DNA of 64,000 nt, from contig NZ_GL876926.1 in assembly GCF_000192575.1 (NCBI RefSeq), positions 957,929-1,021,928 on the forward strand, read 5' to 3'. Each line of letters begins with the position of its first letter. Positions within the stretch are counted from its first letter, which is position 1. A program made the translations under genes and the position numbers. The stretch comes from Novosphingobium nitrogenifigens DSM 19370. GTDB lineage: Bacteria; Pseudomonadota; Alphaproteobacteria; Sphingomonadales; Sphingomonadaceae. Below the pieces are notes generated by a model. The model was not told the DNA's origin and searched no databases. It saw only the letters and a program-made list of their open reading frames with translations. Below are positions 41,510-51,357 of this stretch, piece by piece.

Positions 41510-43753
41510 ATGGCCGCAAGAAAATCGACACAGCCGCGAAAGGTCGCCACGATGCACACCGAGGACACGGACGCCCATATCCCCATGCAAGTTGGGGAAA
41601 GCCCCGAACCTCCGGTCGCTGCTCCTCCGCGTCCGCTGCCCGCCGATCGGTTCTTCAATCGCGAACTCAGCTGGCTCAGCTTCAACCGGCGCGTGCTGGC
41701 CGAAGCGCAGAATCCGAATTACCCCTTGCTCGAAAGGCTTCGCTTCCTCTCGATCTCGGGCAACAACCTCGACGAATTCATGATGGTCCGCGTCGCGGGC
41801 CTTGCCGCGCAAGTACGGCGGCAGATTGATGAGGTCTCGACCGACGGCCTGACGCCCAGCCAGCAATTGCAGGGCATTCACGGCGCCATCAGCGATCTGG
41901 TCAAGGCGCAATACGACATCTTCACCGAGCTGTGCACCCTGCTCGAAGCCGAGGGTATCCGCCTCATTCAAGGGCGCAAGCTCGACCGCAGCGAAGGCGA
42001 ATTCCTCGCTGATTATTTCGAGCGCCACGTCCTGCCCGCGCTGACGCCGCAGGCAATCGACCCTGCGCACCCCTTCCCCTTCATCGCCAATCAGGGCAGC
42101 GGGATCCTGTTCTCGCTGGTCCGCATTGCCGATGGGGCCGAAGTCAATGAAATGGTGCTGGTCCCGCCCGCCCTTCCCCGCTTCGTCCGTCTGCCCGGAC
42201 AACCCGCGACCTGGATCGGGATCGAGGAACTGATCCGACGCAAGGCTTCTCGCCTGTTCCCGGGCTTCCGCATTCAGGGCCACGGCATTTTCCGCGTCCT
42301 GCGCGACAGCGACATCGAGATCGAGGAAGATGCCGAGGATCTCGTCCGCTATTTCCGCACTGCGATCCAGCGGCGCCGACGCGGCCGGGTAATTCTGCTC
42401 ACACTCGAAGACCAGTTCGATCCCGAAGCCGAGCAGATGCTCCGGCAAAAGCTGCGGCTCGACTATGCCATCGTGATCAAGTCACCCGGCCCCCTGTCGA
42501 TGAGCGGGCTTTCAGCTCTCGTCGACGAAGAGCGTCCCGATCTCAAGTTCGAGCCTTATAGCTCGCGTTATCCCGAGCGCGTTCTCGAACACAATGGCGA
42601 CTGTTTCGCGGCGATCCGCGAAAAGGACATCGTGATCCAGCATCCGTTCGAAAGCTTCGACGTGGTGATCGACTTCCTGCATCAGGCAGCGTCCGATCCC
42701 GATGTCGTCGCGATCAAGCAGACTCTCTATCGCGCGGGCAAGCAATCGGCGGTCATCGCCGCGCTGATCGCCGCCGCCGAAGCGGGCAAGTCGGTGACGG
42801 CAGTCGTCGAGCTCAAGGCCCGTTTCGACGAAGAGCAGAACCTCCATTGGGCAAGCCAGCTCGAACGCGCCGGGGTTCAGGTGATCTACGGCTTCGTCGA
42901 CTGGAAAACCCATGCCAAGGTGTCGATGGTCGTGCGCCGCGAAGGGGACGAATACCGGACTTACTGCCACTTCGGCACCGGCAATTATCACCCGATCACT
43001 GCCCGCATCTATACCGACCTGTCGTTTTTCACCGCCGACCCGCGCTTTGGTCGCGATGCCGGACTGCTGTTCAATTTCATCACCGGTTATATCGAACCCA
43101 AGGGCATGGAGATGCTGGCGATTTCGCCCGGTGGCGTGCGTGCCCGGCTCTATGAATGCATCGATCGCGAAATCGCCTATGCACAGGCAGGCAAACCCGC
43201 GACGATCTGGGCCAAGCTCAACGCCTTGACCGACAGCCGCCTGATCGACCGGCTTTACGCCGCCAGCCAGGCAGGTGTTTCGATCAGCCTGGTCGTGCGC
43301 GGCATCTGCTGCCTGAAACCGGGCGTTCCGGGGCTGTCCGAGACGATCTCGGTCAAGTCGGTCATCGGCCGCTTCCTCGAACACAGCCGCATCTGGGCCT
43401 TCGGCAACGGCTCGGCCCTGCCCAACAAGCGGGCGCGGGTGTTCATTTCCTCTGCCGACGGGATGACCCGCAATCTCGACCGCCGGGTCGAAGTCCTTGT
43501 TCCCCTTCGCAACGGCACCGTCCACGATCAGGTGCTCGATCAGGTCATGCTCGCCAATCTTCTTGACACCGAACAAAGCTGGCAGCTTGACGCTCATGGT
43601 AACTACCGCCGAACCGATCCGGGACCGCAACCGTTCAATGTGCATCGTTATTTCATGACCAATCCATCGCTTTCCGGCCGTGGCGCCGCGCTCACCAAGG
43701 GACGCAAAGTGCCCAAGCTCGCCTTGCGCCGTGGCGGCGCGACAACCGCCTGA
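41510..43753 (+). CDS. ppk: Polyphosphate kinase 1
   Basis: PPK1 makes polyphosphate from ATP reversibly. The 747-residue enzyme has the N-terminal FFNRELSWLSFNRRVL domain, then the phospholipase-D-like catalytic domains. The autophosphorylated histidine is His468 (DWKTHAKVS) and the second conserved histidine is His625 (EHSRIWAFGNG). AAGG lies 6 bases before the ATG. It is followed after 7 bp by ppx, so synthesis and degradation of polyphosphate are encoded together. Confidence 0.96.
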   Translation: MAARKSTQPRKVATMHTEDTDAHIPMQVGESPEPPVAAPPRPLPADRFFNRELSWLSFNRRVLAEAQNPNYPLLERLRFLSISGNNLDEFMMVRVAGLAAQVRRQIDEVSTDGLTPSQQLQGIHGAISDLVKAQYDIFTELCTLLEAEGIRLIQGRKLDRSEGEFLADYFERHVLPALTPQAIDPAHPFPFIANQGSGILFSLVRIADGAEVNEMVLVPPALPRFVRLPGQPATWIGIEELIRRKASRLFPGFRIQGHGIFRVLRDSDIEIEEDAEDLVRYFRTAIQRRRRGRVILLTLEDQFDPEAEQMLRQKLRLDYAIVIKSPGPLSMSGLSALVDEERPDLKFEPYSSRYPERVLEHNGDCFAAIREKDIVIQHPFESFDVVIDFLHQAASDPDVVAIKQTLYRAGKQSAVIAALIAAAEAGKSVTAVVELKARFDEEQNLHWASQLERAGVQVIYGFVDWKTHAKVSMVVRREGDEYRTYCHFGTGNYHPITARIYTDLSFFTADPRFGRDAGLLFNFITGYIEPKGMEMLAISPGGVRARLYECIDREIAYAQAGKPATIWAKLNALTDSRLIDRLYAASQAGVSISLVVRGICCLKPGVPGLSETISVKSVIGRFLEHSRIWAFGNGSALPNKRARVFISSADGMTRNLDRRVEVLVPLRNGTVHDQVLDQVMLANLLDTEQSWQLDAHGNYRRTDPGPQPFNVHRYFMTNPSLSGRGAALTKGRKVPKLALRRGGATTA

Positions 43754-43760
43754 GCACGTC

Positions 43761-45236
43761 ATGAGCCACCCCGAGCGCCGTCCCCGCCGCGTTTCTCCCC
43801 GCGCGATCGTGGACATCGGATCGAATACCGTGCGGCTTGTCATTTATGGCGGGCCGCTGCGGGCTCCCGAAGTGCTGCACAATGAAAAAGTGACCGCTCG
43901 CCTTGGCAAGGGCGTGGCGGAAACCGGGCTCCTGTCTGAACGCGCCTCGGCTGCCGCGCTTGCGGCGCTCGCCCGCTATCGCACGCTGTTGACACTCAAG
44001 GGCGTGGAACGGATCGACGTCGTTGCCACCGCTGCGGCACGTGACGCGGCCAATGGTGGCGAATTCCTCGAAAAGGTCGCAGCCCTCGGCTTTGCGCCAC
44101 GCCTGCTGTCGGGCGAAGAGGAAGCGGTCACGAGCGCCCACGGCGTCCTCGGCGCCTTTCCGGGTGCGAAAGGGATTGTCGGTGACCTCGGCGGCGGCAG
44201 TCTCGAACTGGTGGATATCGACGGCGATTCCTGCCGCCACGGCGTCTCGATGCCCTTGGGCACATTGCGGCTCAGTGCCTTGCGCGCAGGGGGCGACCGC
44301 ATCTTTGCCCAGACTGTCGAAAAGGCCCTGAAAAAGGCGGACTGGGCAGCGGAACCGGGCGCCACGCTCTATCTCGTCGGCGGCTCGCTGCGGGCCTTTG
44401 CCCGCTATGCGATGGCCCAGATGAAATGGCCGATCGACGACCCCCACGGCTTCGCGCTCGATGCGCCCGAGGCGATCAAGTTTGCCAAGGCACTCGCCCG
44501 ACGCAAGGTCGACACGCTTTCACCGCTCCCTGGCCTTTCCACTGCCCGCATGAACAGCCTTCCCGACACGGCGGCACTGCTGGCGGTGCTGATCGAATGC
44601 CTCGAACCGGGGAAACTCGTCTTCTCCGCCTGGGGGCTGCGCGAAGGCGTCCTTTACGAAGACATGCCTGCCGCCGTGCGCGGACAGGACCCGCTGGTCG
44701 CGGGCATGTCCGCCTTCGTCGAAGAACTGGGCGTCCATTCCAACATCGGCGTAATGGTCGCGGGCTGGACCGTTGCGGCCCGCCTTGCCGAAGGAAGCGA
44801 GCGGCGCGAACGCCTTCGCCTCGCGGCCACCATGTTGTGCCTTGCCGCTGCCACGGTCGAGCCCAACTTGCGCAGCGAGATCGCCCGCAACTGGGCCTTG
44901 CGCAAACGCTGGGTCGGGGCCGGAACCCGCGAACGCATCATGCTGGCGGTCGCCATGATCGCCCATACCGGCAAGCTCGAGATTCCCGCGCGCCTGACTT
45001 CGTTGATTTCGGCAAGCACCCTGCGCGAAGCTCAGGCCTGGGGCCTTGCCACCCGGCTATGCCGCCGTTTCACCGGCTGTACCGCGCCTGCCCTTTCCGG
45101 CAGCCATCTTGCGGTCGAGGAAGACCGCCTGGTCCTCACCGTACAGCCCCCGATCCGGCCCCTCATCAACGATGGCGCCGAACGCGATCTCAAGGCACTC
45201 GCCAATCATCTCGGCCTCAAAGCGGAAATCCGCTGA
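43761..45236 (+). CDS. ppx: Exopolyphosphatase (Ppx/GppA family)
   Basis: The 491-residue protein belongs to the ASKHA fold. IVDIGSNTVRLVIYGG is the phosphate-1 motif, ATAAARDAANG and LSGEEEA the substrate motifs, and GDLGGGSLELV the phosphate-2 motif. A C-terminal HD-like helical region follows. It hydrolyses terminal phosphate of polyphosphate and/or pppGpp. Its stop lies 4 bp from the stop of the convergent dipeptidase gene. Confidence 0.94.
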   Translation: MSHPERRPRRVSPRAIVDIGSNTVRLVIYGGPLRAPEVLHNEKVTARLGKGVAETGLLSERASAAALAALARYRTLLTLKGVERIDVVATAAARDAANGGEFLEKVAALGFAPRLLSGEEEAVTSAHGVLGAFPGAKGIVGDLGGGSLELVDIDGDSCRHGVSMPLGTLRLSALRAGGDRIFAQTVEKALKKADWAAEPGATLYLVGGSLRAFARYAMAQMKWPIDDPHGFALDAPEAIKFAKALARRKVDTLSPLPGLSTARMNSLPDTAALLAVLIECLEPGKLVFSAWGLREGVLYEDMPAAVRGQDPLVAGMSAFVEELGVHSNIGVMVAGWTVAARLAEGSERRERLRLAATMLCLAAATVEPNLRSEIARNWALRKRWVGAGTRERIMLAVAMIAHTGKLEIPARLTSLISASTLREAQAWGLATRLCRRFTGCTAPALSGSHLAVEEDRLVLTVQPPIRPLINDGAERDLKALANHLGLKAEIR

Positions 45237-45240
45237 CGCG

Positions 45241-46518
45241 TCACCCTGCCCGGGCTTCGCGTGCAGCCTCTTCCTCTGCCGCAGCCAACACGCGCAGGAC
45301 ATTGCCCGACCAGATCTTGGCAATGTCCTCGCGCGTGTAGCCCGCCTTGAGCAAGGCTGCGGTGATCCGGGGCAGATACGTCACGTCTTCGAAACCGGTC
45401 GCGCCGCCGCCACCATCCCAGTCGGCGCCGATGCCGACATGGTCGACACCCGCGACCTTGATCGCGTGAAGCAGGTTGGCCATCACGTCGTCGAACGTCG
45501 CGCGCCCGGTTTCGGGATAGCGCCGGTCAATCTCGCGCCGGTCGGCAAGGTACGCCGCGCGTTCGGCCGGGGAGAGATTGCGGCTCTCAGGGTACTTTTC
45601 CTCCAGCGCCTTCATCGCCGCCTCGCGCGCGGGATTGGGCGCCGACGCTTTCACATAGACCGAGTTGATCTGGATGACGCCGCCTTTCGCTGCCAGCACG
45701 CGCAAGTGAGCATCGTCGATATTGCGTGGATGATCGAACACGGCCCGGCATCCTGAATGAGACAGGATGATCGGTGCCTTTGACAAGGTGAGCGCGTCTT
45801 CCAACGCCTTGTCCGAACTGTGCGACAGGTCCGCAACCACGCCCAGTCGGTTCATTTCGGCCAACAGGCCCTTGCCCGCCGGACTCAGTCCGCCCCACTT
45901 TTCCTTGTCCGTCGCGCTGTCGGCGAACTGGTTGTTCCGAAAATGGGCAAAGCCCGACATCCGCACGCCCAGACGGTAATAGGTCCGCAACAGGGTAATG
46001 TCGTCGCCCAGCGGCCAAGCATTCTCGATGGACAGATAGACCACCCGGCGTCCGCTCGCGGCAATCCGCGCGGCATCGGCCGCCTTGTCGGCAAGGGCGA
46101 AAGAGGCAGGATGTGCGGCCACCATTTCACGGATGGCAACCGCACGCATGAACGCGGAATCACGCGCTGCCCGCGTCGTCTCCGGATCGAGCGCCCCTTG
46201 CGGCGTGTAGACGGCCCAGAACCCGCCACCCAGATTGCCCTGCTTCATCCGGGGCAGGTCGACTTGCGTATAATCGGTGCGGGGATCGTGGCGAACCATG
46301 ATCGACCAGCCCGGAATGACAAGCGAGGCCGGTGTATCGAGATGGGTGTCGAGCGTCAGCAGCGAACGATGAACGGCCAGCGCCGCCGCATTGACGCCGG
46401 TTCCCCCCGACGCCGAACTCGGCTTTGCATCGGCAGGGACCGTCGTCAGCGCACCGGCGGCAAGAACAAGACCGAGCCCGCAAAACGAACCCATGGCAAG
46501 ACGACCGGGACGAAGCAT
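45241..46518 (-). CDS. Secreted membrane dipeptidase (peptidase M19 family)
   Basis: The 425-residue precursor has a signal peptide (residues 1-30, ending ADA). The M19 metal-site motifs are present: DTHLDTP, SIENAWPLGDD, DLSHSS, ILSHSGCRAV and HVGIGADWDGGG. Family members are renal-dipeptidase-like zinc enzymes that cleave dipeptides, including D-amino-acid dipeptides. GGAGG lies 5 bases before the ATG. It is divergent from the PilZ gene. Confidence 0.92.
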   Translation of the reverse strand: MLRPGRLAMGSFCGLGLVLAAGALTTVPADAKPSSASGGTGVNAAALAVHRSLLTLDTHLDTPASLVIPGWSIMVRHDPRTDYTQVDLPRMKQGNLGGGFWAVYTPQGALDPETTRAARDSAFMRAVAIREMVAAHPASFALADKAADAARIAASGRRVVYLSIENAWPLGDDITLLRTYYRLGVRMSGFAHFRNNQFADSATDKEKWGGLSPAGKGLLAEMNRLGVVADLSHSSDKALEDALTLSKAPIILSHSGCRAVFDHPRNIDDAHLRVLAAKGGVIQINSVYVKASAPNPAREAAMKALEEKYPESRNLSPAERAAYLADRREIDRRYPETGRATFDDVMANLLHAIKVAGVDHVGIGADWDGGGGATGFEDVTYLPRITAALLKAGYTREDIAKIWSGNVLRVLAAAEEEAAREARAG

Positions 46519-46680
46519 GGAACCTCCAGAAACATGGCAAGAGACGGCAGCACCATCATCCTGCCTTGCCTCAAGAAAAACGAGTTCTGCCCGAGACGCC
46601 AACTCTTTCTTCATCTTGGAGAAAACTTCATGATAGGAAGAGGGCTGCTTCTCCACTTTCGACCCCCTGCGAGGTGTGCG

Positions 46681-46998
46681 ATGGGCAATACCGACGATGA
46701 CCCTTCCCCCTTCGCGCAACGGCGGCGGGCCGAGCGTTCCCGCATCGAAGCCAAAGTGCAATATCGGCGATCGACCGTGCGCATGGTCGGCGCGACGCTC
46801 GACCTCTCGTGCGATGGCGCGCGGCTCTCCACCCCGGAACGCCTGCGTGTCGGCGAAACCTTGTGGATTACCCTACCGGGATTACCCCCGCGGCAGGCAA
46901 GCGTCGTGTGGGTCGACAATTTCGAGGCGGGCTGCCGGTTCGAACAACCGTTGCACCCGGCCATCCTCGACACGATCCTTGCGGGGGGAAGCGGATAA
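46681..46998 (+). CDS. Small PilZ-domain protein
   Basis: The 105-residue protein is a single PilZ domain with both cyclic-di-GMP-binding elements: RxxxR (Arg15, Arg19 in RRRAER) and D-x-S-x-x-G (DLSCDG, residues 41-46). It is therefore a likely c-di-GMP receptor acting through protein contact. GAGG lies 7 bases before the ATG. An HD-GYP-type gene lies about 2 kb away, so c-di-GMP functions cluster loosely here. Confidence 0.85.
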   Translation: MGNTDDDPSPFAQRRRAERSRIEAKVQYRRSTVRMVGATLDLSCDGARLSTPERLRVGETLWITLPGLPPRQASVVWVDNFEAGCRFEQPLHPAILDTILAGGSG

Positions 46999-47040
46999 CC
47001 GCGCCTTCCCCTTGGCCGCATGCTTGTCTAGGAGACATCC

Positions 47041-48687
47041 ATGCTTCGCCTGACCGAACTCAAGCTCCCGCTCGACCACTCCGCCGACGACCTCGAAGCC
47101 GCGATCTGCGACCGGCTCGGAATCGAGCGCCCCGGCCTTGTCCGCTACAGCATTGCCAAGCGCGGTAACGACGCCCGCCGCAAAAGCGCGATCCAGCTCG
47201 TCTACGCCATCGATGTGACGCTTTCCGACGAAGAGGCGGTTGCCGCCCGTCATGTCGGGGACAAGGATGTGCGGCCAACGCCCGACACCGCCTACCGTTT
47301 TCCGGTCATGGCTCCCGCAGGCTGGGACGGACCGCGTCCGGTCGTGATCGGCGCCGGGCCTTGCGGATTGCTGGCAGGCCTGATCCTTGCGCAGATGGGG
47401 CTGCGTCCGATCATCGTCGAGCGTGGCAAAGCCGTGCGCGAGCGGACCAAGGACACCTGGGGCCTGTGGCGCCGCTCGGTGCTCGATCCGGAATCAAACG
47501 TGCAGTTCGGCGAAGGCGGCGCAGGCACCTTTTCAGACGGCAAGCTCTACAGCCGGATCAAGGACCCGCGCCACCTCGGTCGCAAGGTTCTGGTCGAATT
47601 CGTGAAGGCGGGGGCGCCCGACGACATCCTTTACGAAGCGCATCCCCATATCGGGACGTTCCGCCTCGTGACCATGGTCATGAGCATGCGCGAAACCATC
47701 GAGCAACTGGGCGGCGAATACCGTTTCCAGACGCGCGTCGAGGATTTCGAAGTCGAAGAGGACGCAAGCGGTCAACGCCAGCTGGTCGGCCTCCACTTGT
47801 CCGACGGCAGCTTCCTGCCCGCGCGACATGTCGTGATGGCGGTTGGTCACTCTGCACGCGACACCTTCGGCGTCCTCCATGCTCGCGGCGTCCACGTCGA
47901 GGCCAAACCCTTTGCCATCGGCGTGCGCATCGAACATCCGCAAAGCTGGATCGACCGGGCGCGCTACGGCACATTTGCGGGGAACAAGATCCTCGGCGCG
48001 GCGGCCTATTCGGCGACCCATCAATGTTCGACCAGGCGCACGGTCTACAGCTTCTGCATGTGTCCGGGCGGACGCGTGGTTGCCGCGACCAGTGAAAAGG
48101 ATCGCGTCGTCACCAACGGCATGAGCCAGTATTCCCGCGCGGAATTCAATGCGAACTCGGGCCTTGTCGTCGATATCGATCCCTCGCGCGATTATCCCGG
48201 CGGCCCCCTTGCGGGCATCGAGTTCCAGCGAAAATGGGAAAGCCTCGCCTTTGTCGCGGGCGGCGGCAGCTATCGCGCGCCGGGACAGAAAGTCGGCGAC
48301 CTCCTTGCCGGGCGTGCATCCTCGGGAGATTTCGGCACGGTCGTGCCTTCGTACAAGCCGGGCGTCCACCTGACCGATCTGGCCCAGTGCCTTCCCGACT
48401 ACGTCCTCGCCTCGATCCGCGAAGCGCTTCCGGTCTTTGGCCGTCAGATTCCGGGATACGATCACCCCGACGTCATCATGACCGGCGTTGAAACCCGGAC
48501 TTCGTCACCGGTGCGGATTCGCCGTGGGCCCGATTTCCAGAGCATCAACACGCGCGGTCTTTATCCTGCAGGCGAAGGGGCCGGATATGCCGGAGGGATT
48601 CTTTCGGCTGCGGTCGATGGAATCAAGGTTGCCGAAGCACTGGCTCTCGATCTCCTTGCCCCGGCAGAAGCGAACAAGGTCTCATAG
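47041..48687 (+). CDS. COG2509-type FAD-dependent dehydrogenase
   Basis: The 548-residue protein has a short N-terminal domain (1-90), then the FAD motif PVVIGAGPCGLLAGLILAQMG, the family-specific ESNVQFGEGGAGTFSDGKL, VYSFCMCPGGRVVAATSE and the C-terminal GLYPAGEGAGYAGGILSAAVDGIKVAEAL. The reaction of this widespread family is unknown. AGGAG lies 6 bases before the ATG; the gene is 42 bp after the PilZ gene and may be co-transcribed. Confidence 0.85.
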   Translation: MLRLTELKLPLDHSADDLEAAICDRLGIERPGLVRYSIAKRGNDARRKSAIQLVYAIDVTLSDEEAVAARHVGDKDVRPTPDTAYRFPVMAPAGWDGPRPVVIGAGPCGLLAGLILAQMGLRPIIVERGKAVRERTKDTWGLWRRSVLDPESNVQFGEGGAGTFSDGKLYSRIKDPRHLGRKVLVEFVKAGAPDDILYEAHPHIGTFRLVTMVMSMRETIEQLGGEYRFQTRVEDFEVEEDASGQRQLVGLHLSDGSFLPARHVVMAVGHSARDTFGVLHARGVHVEAKPFAIGVRIEHPQSWIDRARYGTFAGNKILGAAAYSATHQCSTRRTVYSFCMCPGGRVVAATSEKDRVVTNGMSQYSRAEFNANSGLVVDIDPSRDYPGGPLAGIEFQRKWESLAFVAGGGSYRAPGQKVGDLLAGRASSGDFGTVVPSYKPGVHLTDLAQCLPDYVLASIREALPVFGRQIPGYDHPDVIMTGVETRTSSPVRIRRGPDFQSINTRGLYPAGEGAGYAGGILSAAVDGIKVAEALALDLLAPAEANKVS

Positions 48688-48795
48688 GATAAGAGCGCCT
48701 TATGCCCCTTTGAACAGGCGGACGACCATTTCACCGATAATTATACAGAACTTTCATAGGATTGCATCCAAGATTCCGCGAACATCGGCCATATA

Positions 48796-48812
48796 GTTGC
48801 AAATCATGCAAC
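48796..48812. repeat. Short inverted repeat in the 48.7-48.9 kb gap
   Basis: GTTGCAAATCATGCAAC has 6-bp perfect arms around 5 bases. It lies between two converging genes, where no promoter for them is needed, so it may be part of a structured transcript ending at the terminator at 48900-48931. Confidence 0.35.
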
Positions 48813-48899
48813 CGGAATTTCCCGCTTCTCACTTGCACCGGGACCGCTGATCAACCATTTGGAGCAGGCCTTTCAGGCATCCTCTCCCAAAACTTCCAA

Positions 48900-48931
48900 G
48901 GCCGGCCGGGCAACTGGCTGGCCATTTTTTT
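48900..48931 (+). terminator. Intrinsic terminator on the plus strand
   Basis: GGCCGGCC and GGCTGGCC form an 8-bp stem (one G-T pair) around an 8-base loop, followed by seven T. It is 213 bp past the COG2509 gene stop, which is far for a simple gene terminator. Confidence 0.75.
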
Positions 48932-48955
48932 GGTCCTGTGGCGACGGTCTTGCCG

Positions 48956-50227
48956 TCAAGCGCCCGAACTGCGCCGTGCCCCGGCCATCAGCATCTCGCG
49001 CAAGTGTTCGACCGGAGGCAGATCGGTCGTGTCGAGATCTGCAATCGCATCGATGGCATCCTCGCCATAACAATGCGCCAGGGCGATCAGTTCCGGCCGG
49101 ATCTGCGGCAGATGACCGGTTGCGTCCCGGGGCCCAGCGAAGACGCGCACTACCGGCAATCCGGGGTCGTGCAGATCCTCGTCCACGACCATGGCGAGCC
49201 GCCCGGAGCGAAGGCGCACGAACGATCCGATCGGATAGACGCCCACGGCCTCGACGAAACGGGACAACATGTCCTGATCGAGAACGTCGCACATCGCGCG
49301 CAATCGCTCCACGGCCAGAGCCGGATCGACCAGGGCATGTCCGGACAGGCCACAGACCATGTTGTCATAAAGGTCGCAGATCGCGGCCATGCGACCGAAT
49401 GAGCCGATTTCCTCTCCCCGCAAGGCATGGGGATAGCCGCTGCCGTCGAGGCGTTCGTGATGTTGCAGGCAACCGGTGATGACCGCAGGAGGAATGTCGC
49501 CCGCCGCTTTAAGCAGGACATGCCCGTGCAGGACATGCCCTTCGCCGATCTCGTCGGGCAGATCGCGGTAATCGGCAACGCCCGCTTCGGCGGTCAGATG
49601 CGCAAGACCCATGTCCATCAGCAACCCGACCATCCCCGCCTGCCGCGTTTCTTCCGCCGAAAGCTGCATTCGCCGAGCAAGCGCAACCATCAATGCGCAA
49701 ACCGCCAGCGCATGGCGATAGAGATGCAACTGATCGCTCTGACATCGCAGAACGCCGTGAAAGGCATAGATATTGCGCTGGATCGAGGCATAGACCTCGT
49801 CGACGACAGGTTCGATATCACCGGCGGCAACCCGCTTGCCCAGGCGCGCTTCAAGGAACAGGCGATTGACCGCCTTGCCCGCCTGCCGGGCGAGCCGCTC
49901 GGCCTTGACGATCTCGTCCGACAAGGCAGCCCGCGCCCGCATCGCGCCCGCTCTTTGCGGTGGGGGCATCACCGGCGTGGGGTTCGCGACGCCTCCAGCG
50001 ACACCTGCAGCCTCGGTCACGACGACCTCGGGCTCCTCCACCACATCGACACCCTTTTCGGTATCGATAAGCACAGTCCGGACCGAGCTGCCCCGAAGTG
50101 TTTCGAGAGTTGCATCGTCGAGCAGAAGGAAACGTGATTTCCAGAACGGGTGGCGGAACCAGTTCCCTTCAAGCCGGTGGATGAACATCCCCAGTTCGAC
50201 CTGATCGATGGAGATCCGCCTCAACAT
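48956..50227 (-). CDS. HD-GYP-type protein with altered HD dyad (DUF3391 N-terminus)
   Basis: The 423-residue protein starts with the DUF3391-like domain (LRRISIDQVELGMFIHRLEGNW...) and continues with an HD-GYP domain from about residue 165. The GYP part is intact (HHERLDGSGYP, residues 256-266). The dyad that names the domain, normally HDIGK, reads MDMGL at residues 204-208, so the first metal-binding histidine and the lysine are missing. Cyclic-di-GMP phosphodiesterase activity may thus be lost or altered and the protein could act as a sensor. It is a single gene. Confidence 0.85.
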   Translation of the reverse strand: MLRRISIDQVELGMFIHRLEGNWFRHPFWKSRFLLLDDATLETLRGSSVRTVLIDTEKGVDVVEEPEVVVTEAAGVAGGVANPTPVMPPPQRAGAMRARAALSDEIVKAERLARQAGKAVNRLFLEARLGKRVAAGDIEPVVDEVYASIQRNIYAFHGVLRCQSDQLHLYRHALAVCALMVALARRMQLSAEETRQAGMVGLLMDMGLAHLTAEAGVADYRDLPDEIGEGHVLHGHVLLKAAGDIPPAVITGCLQHHERLDGSGYPHALRGEEIGSFGRMAAICDLYDNMVCGLSGHALVDPALAVERLRAMCDVLDQDMLSRFVEAVGVYPIGSFVRLRSGRLAMVVDEDLHDPGLPVVRVFAGPRDATGHLPQIRPELIALAHCYGEDAIDAIADLDTTDLPPVEHLREMLMAGARRSSGA

Positions 50228-50352
50228 GTCCCGTCAGTCCTCTTGGAGGAACTTCGTGCCTCCAAACTGCTGAATATGGGAAGGTTTGGCGATTACGTGT
50301 TTACCCTATAGGCTTTGGACGAAGCCCTGTTCTGAATGAAAGAAATCGAGAT

Positions 50353-51282
50353 CTACAGTTCAGCGAGCAGTGCATCGGGGTGATCGTCATGTCCCAGTTC
50401 GACGAACTGGTCGAGCAACCAGCGCGCGGCGGGACCGGGTGGCAAATCGCGCCGCCAGATCCCCGAGAGACGATAGCGCCCGCCGGTGTGATCGGGCAGG
50501 TTCAGCCGAACGAGGGCGCCGGTTTCGAGATCGGATGCCACCATCGGCAGCGGCATGTTACCCCACCCCACCCCTTCGCGCAGCAAGGCGTGCTTGGCCG
50601 AAAGGTCCGCAAGCCGCCATGTCTTGGGACTGAGCACTGCGAAATCGCGCCCCTCGGTAAAGCGGGATCGGTCCGACAGCACGAGTTGAATATGATCGCG
50701 CGCAACGCCGGGGGGAATGGACGACATCCGGCCCAGCGGATGGTTGGGCGACGCAACCGGCACCATCAGGGTCGATCCCGCCGCGACTGCCTCAACACCC
50801 TCGACTCCCATCGCCAGCGGCCCCGAGATTCCAATCGAGGCTGTGCCATCAAGAACCAATGCCGCGACAGCGCCGAGAGCCTCGACATGAAGGCGTAACT
50901 GCACCGTCGGAAACGTCTCGGAAAAAGAGCGCAGCACGCGCCCGAGCCGTTCGGCGGGCAGCATGACATCGACCGCAAGATCGACTTCAGCCTCGAGCCC
51001 GTCGAGAAGCCCTTTCACTTTGGCTCTCAGGCCATCCAGTCCGGCCGAGATCGTGCGCGCCTCGGCAAGAAGAGCCCGTCCCGCAACCGTCAACTGCGGC
51101 TTGCGCGTGCCTTCACGCTCGAACAGCGTAAGCCCCAGTTGCGCTTCCAGATTGGCGATGCCGTAGCTGATGACCGAGACCGCGCGGTTGAGCTTGCGTC
51201 CGGCCGCCGCGAAACTGCCGGTATCGACAATGGCCAGGAAAATGCGCAGCTGATCAAAGGTCGGGGTCCCCGGAGAAGCCAT
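50353..51282 (-). CDS. LysR-family transcriptional regulator
   Basis: The 309-residue protein has the LysR helix-turn-helix at the N-terminus (FDQLRIFLAIVDTGSFAAAGRKLNRAVSVISYGIANLEAQLGLTLFER) and a co-inducer domain from about residue 95. It lies 75 bp after the MFS gene on the same strand, at the downstream end of the sarcosine oxidase region, and could control it. The motif pair at 57744-57773 is a candidate target but not of classical T-N11-A type. Confidence 0.9.
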   Translation of the reverse strand: MASPGTPTFDQLRIFLAIVDTGSFAAAGRKLNRAVSVISYGIANLEAQLGLTLFEREGTRKPQLTVAGRALLAEARTISAGLDGLRAKVKGLLDGLEAEVDLAVDVMLPAERLGRVLRSFSETFPTVQLRLHVEALGAVAALVLDGTASIGISGPLAMGVEGVEAVAAGSTLMVPVASPNHPLGRMSSIPPGVARDHIQLVLSDRSRFTEGRDFAVLSPKTWRLADLSAKHALLREGVGWGNMPLPMVASDLETGALVRLNLPDHTGGRYRLSGIWRRDLPPGPAARWLLDQFVELGHDDHPDALLAEL

Positions 51283-51357
51283 GCGCGACGGATTCCTTTT
51301 CGAAAAGGTCGAACGGTTGACCCGTTTTTATCCCGACATGACGAAAAGGCAAATCCG

